A stretch of DNA of 64,000 bases from Xenopus tropicalis (GCF_000004195.4 NC_030680.2:146958545-147022544), one strand, 5' to 3'. Shown: positions 47,001 to 57,063, numbered from the stretch's first letter. Notes: generated by a model not told the origin, from the letters alone. Program-made: numbers and translations.

Positions 47001-47239
47001 TTTGGAGCTGGGACTATTCTTTTGACTCTTGCGACTATTATTACGACAATTGGAGGTGAGACTATTCTTTTGACGCCCGCGGCTATTCTTGCAACAATTT
47101 TTGGACGCGCGGCTATTCTTGTGACAATTTTTGGACGCGCTGCAAATTTTTTCATCTGTTTCGCGAAACAATCCGCCAATGGCGAAATGCGGAAATTCGC
47201 TGCGAATCCATACCTGGAGAAACATTTCGCCCATCACTA
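44062..47239 (+). mobile_element. Giant family A hAT-like MITE (3,178 bp) with internal satellite
   Basis: Left terminus tagtgatgagtgaatctgtc and right terminus tttcgcccatcacta. The perfect 8-bp target duplication gtcgtcat is at 44054-44061 and 47240-47247. About 100 bp at each end is ordinary family A text (cgaaatggcgaaaaatgttg; ccgccaatggcgaaatgcgg). The 2.9 kb between is a tandem array. Ordinary copies of the family in this window are 190-550 bp, so this one is about tenfold enlarged yet still bounded by an intact duplication. No transposase. Confidence 0.95.
44165..47070 (+). repeat. 49/70-bp tandem array with 463-bp higher-order repeat
   Basis: The short unit (49 bp) is actattattacgacaatttg plus gaggtgggactatttttttg plus actcctgcg. 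A longer variant of about 70 bp adds gacgcccgcgactattcttt-type text. A block containing one long and eight short units repeats at exactly 463 bp (matching positions 45759, 46222 and 46685). Open frames of 60-124 codons within it are artefacts. Confidence 0.96.
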
Positions 47240-47247
47240 GTCGTCAT

Positions 47248-47369
47248 CCGTTTCATCACTGTCCCCGCCTCTTTCTTTCTTTTTACAAATGCCGAGAGTA
47301 GAAATCAAACAGAAATTTGAGAAGGGAGTTGTAAAGCAAAGTGCTAACATCTTTCCTAACTGGGTGTTA
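47248..47369. other. Short unique spacer
   Basis: Unique text between the giant MITE and a truncated ACAGGTATGG-family element. Nothing recognised. Confidence 0.5.
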
Positions 47370-48197
47370 GATTGGCTGCTTGGGGGCAGAAAAGCCCTAT
47401 TAGGTTTATTTAATGGTTAAATGATTCCCTTTTCTCTGTACTAATAAAACAGTACCTGTACTTGATCCCAACTAAGATATAATTACCCCTTATTGGGGCA
47501 GAACAGCCCTATTGGGTTTATTTCATGGTTAAATGATTCCCTTTTCTCTGTAATAATAAAACAGTACCTGTACTTGATCCCAACTAAGATATAATTACCC
47601 CTTATTGGGGCAGAACAGCCCTATTAGGTTTATTTAATGGTTAAATGATTCCCTTTTCTCTGTACTAATAAAACAGTACCTGTACTTGATCCCAACTAAG
47701 ATATAATTACCCCTTATTGGGGGCAGAACAATCCTATTGGGTTTATTTAATGGTTAAATGATTCCCTTTTCTCTGTAATAATAAAACAGTACCTGTACTT
47801 GATCCCAACTAAGATATAATTACCCCTTATTGGGGCAGAACAGCCCTATTGGGTTTATTTAATGGTTAAATGATTCCCTTTTCTCTGTAATAATAAAACA
47901 GTACCTGTACTTGATCCCAACTAAGATATAATTACCCCTTATTGGGGCAGAACAGCCCTATTGGGTTTATTTAATGGTTAAATGATTCCCTTTTCTCTGT
48001 AATAATAAAACCGTACCTGTACTTGATCCCAACTAAGATATAATTACCCCTTATTGGGGCAAAACAGCTCTATTGGGTTTAATTCATGTTTAAATTATTT
48101 TTTTTAGTAGACTTAGGGTACTGTTATTCAAATTATGGAAAGATCCATTGTCAAGAGAAACCCTAAGCATTCTGGATAACAGGTCCCATACTTGTTT
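47370..48197 (-). mobile_element. ACAGGTATGGGATCC-family element, one end truncated
   Basis: Starts inside a unit (gggggcagaaaagccctatt) and ends with the family right end (agcattctggataacaggtc ... ccatacttg). Same orientation as the 34-kb copy, and contains 112-bp array 4. Confidence 0.85.
47372..48080 (-). repeat. 112-bp tandem array, about 6 copies (array 4 of 5)
   Basis: Same unit as array 2. Local variants ctgtactaataaaac and ccctattaggttt mark two copies, so a dimer was amplified. The tttcatgg variant is present near 47520. Confidence 0.95.
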
Positions 48198-48499
48198 GAA
48201 GGTTGCTGGTTCCTGGCTGCAGTGTCTGTCAGGCTTACTGTATCTGTGACCTTCATAGAGGGGGAAATCAATTGGAAGCGCAGGGAGGCTCTTTGTTGGT
48301 AATTGTTGCTCAAGATGCGATCGGGAATGTCTCCTCAGTCTGTGAACGTCTGCATTAATACAAGGCAGCATTTCATAGCAATTGATGAATCTAGCCTTTA
48401 TGAAAGGAAGGATGGATCTATTGAGAAACAAAACATGACTGCTACCAGCAAATTGGAGTTTTTGTGCAAATAACAAAACTGCATCTTCTTGATAAATAC
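48198..48499. other. Unassigned DNA
   Basis: A 151-codon minus-strand frame (48090-48545) spans this stretch. It runs out of one transposon end and into another, has mixed composition and no recognisable domain, and is not called. Confidence 0.45.
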
Positions 48500-49375
48500 T
48501 TAAAGGAATACTGTCATGGGAAAGCACGTTTGTTACAAAACCCATCAGTTAATAGAGTTTCTCCAGCAGAATCCTGCATTGTAATCTGTTTTTCCCATGG
48601 GGCTAGCCATATTCTTCATTTCCCAGGGTGCCACAGCCATGTGACCTGTGCTCTGATAAACTTCACTCACACTTTACTGCTGCGCTGCAAGTTGGAGTGA
48701 TATCCCCCCCCCCTCCCCCCCAGCAGCCGATCAGCAGAACAATGGGAAGGGAGCAAGATAGCAGCTCCCAGTAGGTATCAGAATAGCACTCAATAGTAAG
48801 AAATCCAAGTCCGGCTTGGGACTCCTCCAGTTACATGGGAGTAGGAGAAACAATAGGTTAGCTGAAAGCAGTTCTAATGTGTAGCTCTGGCTCTTTCTGA
48901 AAGCTCAGACTCAGGCACACTTTACTGCTGCGCTGCAAGTTGGAGTGATATCCCCCCCCTCACCCCCAGCAGCCGATCAGCAGAACAATGGGAAGGGAGC
49001 AAGATAGCAGCTCCCAGTAGGTATCAGAATAGCACTCAATAGTAAGAAATCCAAGTCCGGCTTGGGACTCCTCCAGTTACATGGGAGTAGGAGAAACAAT
49101 AGGTTAGCTGAAAGCAGTTCTAATGTGTAGTGCTGGCTGAAAGCTCAGACTCAGGCACACTTTACTGCTGCGCTGCAAGTTGGAGTGATATCCCCCCCCC
49201 TCACCCACCCCCAGCAGCCGATCAGCAGAACAATGGGAAGGGAGCAAGATAGCAGCTCCCAGTAGGTATCAGAATAGCACTCAATAGTAAGAAATCCAAG
49301 TCCGGCTTGGGACTCCTCCAGTTACATGGGAGTAGGAGAAACAATAGGTTACCTGAAAGCAGTTCTACAACATAA
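48500..49375 (+). mobile_element. TTAAAGGAACTGTCACGGG-type element with a tandem triplication
   Basis: Starts ttaaaggaatactgtcatgg and shares its first 110 bp with the fragment at 21776. It then continues into a segment present nearly three times. The right terminus is not recognised. The TTAA start suggests a TTAA-target DNA element. Confidence 0.75.
48673..49366 (+). repeat. 240-248-bp tandem repeat, about 2.9 copies
   Basis: Copies start at tttactgctgcgctgcaagt (48673, 48921, 49161). Copy-to-copy differences are mainly the length of the poly-C tract after gatatc, a ctctttctgaaagctc indel and one ccacccc insertion. Otherwise nearly identical. Confidence 0.94.
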
Positions 49376-49390
49376 TCAACCTTCTTCTTA

Positions 49391-49422
<32 letters not shown>

Positions 49423-50164
49423 CAAAATTGTTCTGAAACATCCCAGAAAGTCCCTCGTTCTATAGTTGAATGAGGTCAATGAGTGGATTACTACTGCACT
49501 TGCTGATAAGATATTTTCAATAAGAAATGACTTTTCTCCTTGATTTGGTATCCGTTCCATACATCAAAAATCATGTGGCTTTCTAAGATGGAGGTTTTCC
49601 ATCAACACTTGCCCTGAGCATATTTATAAAAGTGCAACGATAATGATACACCGAAAGAATAGCAAGAAAGTCGCTGTAAAATGAAAGTCTATTTAGAAAG
49701 TCGAGACGTGAAAAATAAGTCCTTGTAGGATTCACCTTTCTCCAAAGATCTTATGCTTTAGCTTTATATTGCACACAATGTAACTGGGATGTGAATTCCA
49801 GCACCGGAGAGACGATTCAATAGAGATTTGTACATAAGAAAAGAGTTTCAGTTCAGTTTGGAGCAGTCTGTAGAATAAGGGGAAAGGAGCTAACATAAAG
49901 GAAGATGGGAGGAAGCCCTACTGTGTTTGCTAATGATAGAGTTTCAAGGAAATATCCAACCCAACCTTTCCCATCCCTTGTACACCACCCCTTCGAATTA
50001 CCCCAAGAGACACAGTAATCCCTCCAATGTGGGGTGGAAATTGTCACATTTGGTATGCACTAATGTATAAAGTATTTGCACAAACATTTGGATACTTATA
50101 TGTATATTTATATATATTATAACCAATTTATGTAACTAAGTCATACCCTTGGCATGTATCCACC
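49376..50164. other. Unassigned DNA with an (ATT)n tract
   Basis: A T-rich run and (att)n occur at about 49390-49421. The remaining 700 bp shows no repeats or exons that I can support. Confidence 0.5.
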
Positions 50165-50172
50165 ATCTAACC

Positions 50173-50350
50173 CAGCGGCTCTCAGCCAGTCGGTCGGGAC
50201 CCCTTTGGGGACCCTTTCCAAGGGGTTGTCTAAGACCATCGGAACACACATATTTCCGACGGTTTTAGGAATAATTTTATGGTTGGGGGTCACCACAACA
50301 TGAGGAACTGTATTAAAGGGTCGCGGCATTAGGAAGGTTGAGAACCACTG
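50173..50350 (+). mobile_element. hAT MITE with CAGYGGYTCTCARCC ends (178 bp)
   Basis: Termini cagcggctctcagcc and ggttgagaaccactg. The flanks atctaacc (50165-50172) and gtctaacc (50351-50358) are an 8-bp duplication with one mismatch. The CAGTGGTTCTCAACC-type end is shared with Charlie-group hAT elements of vertebrates. Non-coding. Confidence 0.92.
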
Positions 50351-50358
50351 GTCTAACC

Positions 50359-50608
50359 AAACTCAACCCCCAGTGACCTCTTTCTTTCCACATTACACCA
50401 TGATTCCTCCCATTATGTTGCTGGACTAAAGGCAAAGAGCCACCTTTTTCTCCAGAACAAAAGTACATATGAAAAGAAATGAGTAAATTTGGTGATAAGT
50501 AGTGTTCTATCTACATAAAGCTTCTGTGTTGTTCTTATGTTTGCATGGATATCCTAAACTACTTTGATTTCTTCCCACAATGCAGAAATTGGGTTGAAAC
50601 TGCTAGAT
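50359..50608. other. Unassigned DNA
   Basis: Nothing recognised. Confidence 0.5.
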
Positions 50609-50713
50609 CAGGGGTCCCCAACCTTTCTTTCTTGTGTCCAACAGTCAAATGTAAAAAGACTTAGGGAGCAACACAAGCACGATACAAGTTCATGGAGGAG
50701 CCAAATAATGGCT
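50609..50713 (-). mobile_element. Left part of CAGGGATCCCCAACC-family MITE fused to a 112-bp array
   Basis: The terminus caggggtccccaacc and internal text (aaagacttagggagcaacac, gttcatggaggagccaaata) are present up to about 50713. The sequence then switches in mid-element to the 112-bp unit of the ACAGGTATGG family. Both partners are truncated at the junction. Confidence 0.85.
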
Positions 50714-51917
50714 TGTTCTTCCCCCAATAAGGGGTAATTATATCTTAGTTGGGATCAAGTACAGGTACTGTTTTATTATTACAGAGAAAAGGGAATCATT
50801 TAACCATTAAATAAACCCAATAGGGCTGTTCTGCCCCCAATAAGGGGTAATTATATCTTAGTTGGGATCAAGTACAGGTACTGTTTTATTATTACAGAGA
50901 AAAGGGAATCATTTAACCATTAAATAAACCCAATAGGGCTGTTCTGCCCCAATAAGGGGTAATTATATCTTAGTTGGGATCAAGTACAGGTACTGTTTTA
51001 TTATTACAGAGAAAAGGGAATCATTTAACCATTAAATAAACCCAATAGGGCTGTTCTGCCCCCAATAAGGGGTAATTATATCTTAGTTGGGATCAAGTAC
51101 AGGTACTGTTTTATTATTACAGAGAAAAGGGAATCATTTAACCATTAAATAAACCCAATAGGGCTGTTCTGCCCCAATAAGGGGTAATTATATCTTAGTT
51201 GGGATCAAGTACAGGTACTGTTTTATTATTACAGAGAAAAGGGAATCATTTAACCATGAAATAAACCCAATAGGGCTGTTCTGCCCCCAATAAGGGGTAA
51301 TTATATCTTAGTTGGGATCAAGTACAGGTACTGTTTTATTATTACAGAGAAAAGGGAATCATTTAACCATTAAATAAACCCAATAGGACTGTTCTGCCCC
51401 CAATAAGGGGTAATTATATCTTAGTTGGGATCAAGTACAGGTACTGTTTTATTATTACAGAGAAAAGGGAATCATTTAACCATTAAATAAACCCAATAGG
51501 GCTGTTCTGCCCCAATAAGGGGTACTTATATCTTAGTTGGGATCAAGTACAGGTACTGTTTTATTATTACAGAGAAAAGGGAATCATTTAACCATTAAAT
51601 AAACCCAATAGGGCTGTTCTGCCCCCAATAAGGGGTAATTATATCTTAGTTGGGATCAAGTACAGGTACTGTTTTATTATTACAGAGAAAAGGGAATCAT
51701 TTAACCATGAAATAAACCCAATAGGGCTGTTCTGCCCCAATAAGGGGTAATGATATCTTAGTTGGGATCAAGTACAGGTTCTGTTTTATTATTACAGAGA
51801 AAAGGGAAATCAGTTTTAAAATTCTGTATTATTTGATTAAAATGGAGGCAATGAGAGACGGGCTTTCCGTAATTCGAAGCTTTCTGGATAACGGGTTAAG
51901 GGATCCCATACCTGTAT
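50714..51917 (+). mobile_element. ACAGGTATGGGATCC-family element, left end lost at fusion
   Basis: The right end is intact (gagacgggctttccgtaatt ... gggatcccatacctgtat). The left side begins inside a unit at the junction with the hAT-like MITE. Confidence 0.87.
50716..51785 (+). repeat. 112-bp tandem array, about 9.5 copies (array 5 of 5)
   Basis: Same unit and orientation as arrays 1 and 3, and the largest of the five. The ccatgaaat variant is seen near 51254 and 51704. Confidence 0.95.
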
Positions 51918-53280
51918 ATCTTTTGAGTTTTATAGTGTAAAACAGACAGTTGCCATTTGGCAGTGGGCCACCAACCAGTGGTGAAGAAAACAGAGAGAAA
52001 GGAAGTCAGGGAGGGAGGGGTGGGGGAGGGGGTTGGTTGTACAAAACTGGGTAAAGGGGTGTGTGGGATGTAGGGATGGGGATAGAGAAAGTCCTGCCTG
52101 GAAGGGTTATAAAGTTAGGATGTAAAAAGTATTCAAGACCATGAAGATGAGCGGTGGAGTAATTCTTGGTAAGCTTAGTGGGTTCAGTACAGTTAGTTGG
52201 TTAGGGCTCGGAGGTCATTGAAGGTATGTACCTGGGGTTGGAGATCCAACCTAGCCCAGACTTACTCGTCCAAAGTGTTGTATTCCCGAGCTTTGAGAGG
52301 GGACGCTTACCTGGTAGGAACCCTACGCGAGACATAACTGCCTGTAGGAATCTGAGTTTGTGAATTCCCTCCAGTAGAACCATTTAGTGATGAATTCCTG
52401 AGATTCCACTGCAGAATTAGATTTCAGCTCCTCAAATCTATGGATCTCTGCCACCTTGTCCATCCAATCCCTAACTGAAGGGCTTTCAGTGGTTCTCCAC
52501 TTAATCAGGGTGTCTAATTATAATACCCTTGACTTCGCTCTTTCTTCATTCACAGAAGAACGGAAAAGCAGGAATAAGAAGAACCCTGTTTTATTTTTTA
52601 TTTATATTGCGGTATTTCTGCATGGAATTCTGTCCAGAAGAACATTAAATAGAACAAAGAGTTCATTACAATAATGAATACAAAGTACAGTTACATTAAA
52701 TATTAAGAGCGAAGTGTCAAAAAGACAAGAGGCCCCGTAGAGCTTACAATCTAAGTATAATAGTTAAATGGAGGGTTTTTTGGCAGCAGAGCGATTGTTA
52801 TGGACCCAAGGAACTTTCATATTCACAGCAGACAATGCCCATGATAGAGGCCTTTGACCAGAGAATGCCCCCATTAAATAAGTGATAAGAGAAGTATATT
52901 TAATAAACCAACAGGGGGGCTCTGGGCTGAAGGGTTGGAATAGTTCATTCAAGATAGGAGTCTGCCGGGAATTAGAGTTTTATTCCTCTCCCTTATACTC
53001 AGTCATTATATTTAACAATTCCACACTGTAAATTCTCAGGATATTCTTTAAAAAAAAATAATAAAACAGATTAATTTGCTAAAATAAAGCTCGAATGGTT
53101 TTCAGTGAGTTATGGATATATTGAGAGAAAAGCAGAATAATGATGCCGTTTTTCATGCTTTCTTTTATTACAATGTCATTGACTTTGTATCATTGGAGGG
53201 ACCAGTCATAGAGTAGTAATATATTATATTTAATTTGGGACTATAATGAACATCTGTTGTAACCCTAATAAATCATAAAA
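51918..53280. other. Mostly unassigned DNA, one possible SINE/L2 fragment
   Basis: A G-rich patch (gggagggaggggtgggggag) is near 52010. About 52565-52755 may be a retroposon fragment: it contains ggccccgtagagcttacaat, which in reverse resembles the gtaagctc...gggcc motif of L2-type tails. No exon supported. Confidence 0.4.
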
Positions 53281-53408
53281 TGATACCTGTAATAAAAGGC
53301 ACTAAGTTTGCCCAGGAGCAGTAACCCCATAGCAACCAATCAACAGGTACAATTTACTGGCCACCTGGTTAAAAACAAACACCTTATTGGGTTGCTATGG
53401 GTTACTGG

Positions 53409-53668
53409 CAGTGATGAGCAAATCTGACCAGTTTTGCTTCGCCATAAGATTTGCGAAACGGCGAAAAATTCTTGAAATGGACGATTTTTTGTCACCAGCG
53501 TCTTTGGGGTTTTTTTTTTTTTGGCGCCCACTGTTTTTTTTTTTTTTTTTTTTTACAGAACCGCACCCTTTGTTGAGGCCCTTTTTGACGTGACAGAATT
53601 TTTTACGCACAACAAATTTTCCCGTGGCACATTTTCACAGAAGGTTCGTGAAACAATTTGCCAATTTT
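53409..53668 (+). mobile_element. Family A MITE in a family D repeat, right end decayed
   Basis: The left terminus cagtgatgagcaaatctgac is clear. The internal series continues to tcgtgaaacaatttgccaat. The expected right terminus is missing. It contains two long T runs (about 53511-53522 and 53538-53554). Confidence 0.78.
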
Positions 53669-53832
53669 TTTACATATAGGGGCTAGAAGGTGAGTATTCT
53701 GAACTAAGCCAAAGTAAATATAGACTGAAATGTGAGATTAAAATTAAACCGCCGTATGTTATAAAAGGCTCTAAGTTTGCCCAGGAGCAGTAACCCATAG
53801 CAACCAATCAGAAGTTACAATTTGCTAGTCAC

Positions 53833-54087
53833 CAGTGGCGATGAGCGAATTTTTTCGGCAGATATGAATTCACAGTGAATTTCTGCATTTCGCCATTGGC
53901 AGATTGTTTTGCGTAAATTCGTTGTGCATCAAAAAAAGGTGCGGTCAAAATGGCCACGATCACATAAAAAGAGATGCGCTCGACCAAAAAAATGAGCAAC
54001 AAACGAGTTTTTCGCCATTCCACTAATTTTCCTGAGGTTTCGTGGATTTTCCGTCAAAGCAAAATGGGGCAGATTCGCTCATCACTA
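53833..54087 (-). mobile_element. Family A MITE in a family D repeat (about 255 bp)
   Basis: Left end cagtggcgatgagcgaat, right end agattcgctcatcacta. The flanks both contain ctagtcacc, so the insertion lies in family D text tttgctagtcacctg. The exact duplication boundary is ambiguous because it overlaps the terminus. Confidence 0.85.
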
Positions 54088-54193
54088 GTCACCTGTTTAA
54101 AAGCAAACATTTTATTGGTTGCTATGGGTTACTGCTACTAAAAATGGGAGATTAAACCACTGTGTTGTAAAAGGCACTACGTTTGTCCAGGAG

Positions 54194-54669
54194 TTGTAAT
54201 GGGCGAAATGTTTCGCCAGGCATGGATTTGCGGCGAATTTCCGCGTTTCGCCATTGGCGGATTGTTTTGCAAAACGGATGAACTAAATTCACCGCGGAAA
54301 AATTTGGGGCACGTCCAACAAATTGTTTGTGGCATCAAAAAAGAATAGTCGTGGGTGTCAAAAGAATAGCCGTGTGATGAAATAATAGCTGCGGGCGACA
54401 AAATAATAGCCGCGTGACAAAATAATAGCCACGGGCGACAAAATAATAGCCACGGGTGACAAAATAATAGCCACGGGCGACAAAATAATAGCCGCGTGAC
54501 AAAATAATAGCCACGGGCGACAAAATAATAGCCACGGGTGACAAAATAATAGCCACGGGCGACAAAATAATAGACACGGGTGTCAGAAGAATGTCGCTGG
54601 CAAAAATTTTTTTTGCCGCAGGATATTTTCGGAACGGAACAGATTCGCGGAACAGATTCGCTATCACTA
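54194..54669 (-). mobile_element. Family A MITE, first of a tandem pair (476 bp)
   Basis: Termini ttgtaatgggcgaaatg and agattcgctatcacta. The perfect duplication tccaggag is at 54186-54193 and 54670-54677. It contains a short tandem of ataatagccacgggcgacaa units of 19-21 bp at 54350-54600. Confidence 0.9.
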
Positions 54670-54677
54670 TCCAGGAG

Positions 54678-54890
54678 TTGTGATGAGTGAATTTCTTTGC
54701 CAGGTATGGATTCACAGCGAAATTCCACATATCGCCATTGACGAATGTCTTTACGAAACTGACGCAAAATCTCAATGTGAAAAATGTTGCTGTGAAAAAA
54801 AAATTGCGAGTGTCAAAAAAGTCAGGCGGTAGCCATATTTCACAAGTGTTTCAGTGAAGTGAAATGGGCCCGACGATTCGCTCATTGCTA
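54678..54890 (-). mobile_element. Family A MITE, second of a tandem pair (213 bp)
   Basis: Termini ttgtgatgagtgaattt and cgattcgctcattgcta. The left duplication tccaggag (54670-54677) is shared with the previous element, and the right one is cccaggag (54891-54898, one mismatch). Confidence 0.88.
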
Positions 54891-54904
54891 CCCAGGAGCA
54901 GTAA

Positions 54905-55274
54905 CTAGGGATGCACCGAATCTACATTTTTTTAAAGGAGACATATTGGATAAATGGGAAAAACGCTAATTTTGTAGGCAGTTATGAATAATATATACGG
55001 TGCTAGTTTCCCTTTGGGCTAAACATTAACCCTATCTGTAACAATGGCCCCTTTATTGGAGCTCCCTATAGATCCTATCACTTCTCTGTCCAGTGTGAAA
55101 TGAGGGGTGGGCGTGTCCTAACGGTCCCTGCCAGAAGCACAGTAGGAGGGGGAGAGCCAATCACAGCCCTGCACTCACACAAGCACAGACAGGCTTCAGT
55201 TCCCTATCAGGTCAGCCTAGCTGCTGATTGGTCCCTGTCCTACAGTGCAGGGTACGGAGGGCCGCCGGCTCCCC
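54905..55274 (+). mobile_element. TAGGGATGCACCGAATC stub interrupted by TTAAAGGAGACATATT element
   Basis: A left end tagggatgcaccgaatcta (54905-54924) is broken by ttaaaggagacatattggat at 54932. That TTAA-type element continues through gccaatcacagccctgcact to about 55270, where it joins family A text without its own right terminus. Confidence 0.7.
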
Positions 55275-56036
55275 ATTCGCGAATCTTTCAAAAGATCCGT
55301 GAAACGGCGAAAAATTTCTGAAACGGCGAAAATGTTCTGCGTCAAAAAAAATTGTCGCCCGCGACTATTCTTCTGTAGGGATGTAGCGAACCTCAAAAAA
55401 AAAGTTCGCAAACCCGTTTGCGAACTTACGCCAAAAAAGTACGAAAGTTTGTGAACCCCATAGACTTCAATGGGAAGGCGAACTTTAAAACCTAGAAAAG
55501 CCATTTCTGGCCAGAAAACTGATTTTAAAGTTGTTTAAAGGGTGCCACGACCTGGGCAGTGACATGCAGGAGGGGGATCAAGGGCAAAAATTTCTCTGAA
55601 AAATACTTTGTTGACACAGCGTTGCATAAAACCGCGAAGGCAGCTGGCAGACCTAGCGGAAATACGCTGCGTTTTTTGCTATTTCGCACTATTAGCACCA
55701 TGGAAACGGGATTTGCTGAAAAACGCCATGTGTGGCTTGCGCGGCGTTTTTAGGCCAAGAAAAAATGCAGCGGAAAAACGCCACGCGAACCCAAATTGCG
55801 AACATACACGGAAATTTCGCGAACTTGCGAACACCTGATGTTCGCACGAATTAGTTCGCTGGCGAACAGTTCGCTACATCTCTATTCTTTTGTCGCGTGG
55901 CTATTCTTTTTTGACGCCGGCGACAATTTTTGGACGTGCGACGATTTTTTTCGCGGCAAAATTTTTCATCTGTTTCGTGAAACAATCCGCCAATGGCCGT
56001 AAATCCATGCCTGCCGAAACATTTCGCCCATCACTA
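55275..56036 (+). mobile_element. Family A MITE (left end lost) hosting a nested hAT MITE
   Basis: Starts within the element (attcgcgaatctttcaaaag) and ends with the intact right terminus atttcgcccatcacta. The interval 55376-55884 is a separate element inserted into its gactattctt region. Confidence 0.85.
55376..55884 (+). mobile_element. TAGGGATGTAGCGAAC hAT MITE, nested (509 bp)
   Basis: Termini tagggatgtagcgaac and gttcgctacatctcta. The flanks ttcttctg (55368-55375) and ttcttttg (55885-55892) are an 8-bp duplication with one mismatch. Internal landmark: ccccatagacttcaatggga. Non-coding; the 64-76-codon frames inside recur in the second copy simply because the DNA is shared. Confidence 0.93.
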
Positions 56037-56124
56037 TTTGCAAGTAATGCAGATAGCTTACTGCACCCATTGCATATTTGTTATTATGCCTATTTGTGGG
56101 AATTTCCATATTCTTAGACATAAC

Positions 56125-56671
56125 TAGTGATGAGCAAATCTGGCCCGTTGCGCTTTGCCATAAAATTCTCGAAACGTCAAGAAAATTCGTGAAACGGCGA
56201 AAAATTCTAAACGCATTTGTAAAGCATTTTTTTTCATCGTTTTTGTCGCCCACTTAATTTTTTTGACGCCTGCGCTTTTTTTGATGCACTACAATGTTTC
56301 CAACATGACATGAATAGCCGCGAGCGACAAAACAATAGCCGTATGACAAAATAATAGCCGCAGGCGATGAAACAATAGCTGCGTGACAAAATAATAGCCG
56401 CGGGCGATGAGACAATAGCTGCGTGACAAAATAATAGCTGCGAGCGAAAATTTTGTTTTGTCGCATGTCATTTTGCCGCTTCGCAAATCTTTTGAAAGAG
56501 TTGCGGATCTTTTGAAATATTTGCGAATTTTTCGGCGAAGCGAAACAGAACAGATTCTCTCATCACTAGCGGGCAACAAAAAAAAACATGCAACAAATGC
56601 ATTTCGCGGTTGTGCTAATTTTCTTCCCATTTTCGTTTTATGGCGAAACGGGACAGATTCGCTCATCACTA
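56125..56671 (+). mobile_element. Composite family A MITE with an internal extra terminus
   Basis: Outer ends tagtgatgagcaaatctg and agattcgctcatcacta. The weak outer duplication is gacataac / aatataac (6 of 8). A second right-type terminus, gattctctcatcacta, lies inside at about 56554-56569. So the copy is either two abutting elements or one that gained an extra end. The interior has ataatagccgcgggcgatga-type tandem units. Confidence 0.75.
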
Positions 56672-56737
56672 AATATAACATAAAAATCGCGAAAAATACA
56701 GAAAAAATGGTTACGTACTTACCCCGGGGGTACATTT

Positions 56738-56927
56738 TAGTGATGAGCGAATCTGCCCATTTCACTTTGCCATAAAATTCTCAAAACGGCTAGAATTTCT
56801 TTTTTGGCGCACAACTAATTTTTCCGCTGCAAATTTTTGCTGAGGTTTCATGAAAAAATTCGCCCAATGCCGAAATGTAGAAATTCGCTGCAAATCCATG
56901 CCTGGTGAAAAAATTTGCTCATCACTA
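56738..56927 (+). mobile_element. Family A MITE, short intact copy (190 bp)
   Basis: Termini tagtgatgagcgaatctg and aatttgctcatcacta. Duplication gtacattt / gtgcattt (56730-56737, 56928-56935; one mismatch). Confidence 0.9.
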
Positions 56928-56935
56928 GTGCATTT

Positions 56936-57020
56936 GAGCGAATCTGTCCCATTTCGCTTCGGCAAAAAATTTTGTGAATCTTGGAAAAGATTTGCAAAAT
57001 GGCAAAAACATTTGTATGAT
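56936..57020 (+). mobile_element. Family A MITE fragment
   Basis: Begins gagcgaatctgtcccatttc, lacking the first 8 bases of the terminus, and stops after caaaatggcaaaaacattt. Confidence 0.7.
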
Positions 57021-57063
57021 TCGTACTCGTACCTTAGTGAATCGGCCCCTGTGTTATTATTAC

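Larger units (their letters stand above)
53281..54185. repeat. Fragments of a GCCCAGGAGCAGTAACCCATAGCAACC repeat (family D) interrupted by MITEs
   Basis: Segments at about 53285-53408, 53757-53832 and 54088-54193 share aagtttgcccaggagcagta, ccatagcaaccaatcaacag and attggttgctatgggttact. The first and last texts are partly reverse complements of each other, so family D is itself palindromic. Family A MITEs sit at or near the breaks. Confidence 0.75.

Noticed and set aside
44062..47239. Possible autonomous transposon, given the 3.2-kb length
   Set aside because: The interior is entirely tandem repeat. No transposase, zinc-finger or dimerisation-domain coding sequence is present.
48090..48545. 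151-codon minus-strand frame
   Set aside because: It begins in a TTAA-type element and ends in another transposon's terminus, with no domain match that I can recognise.
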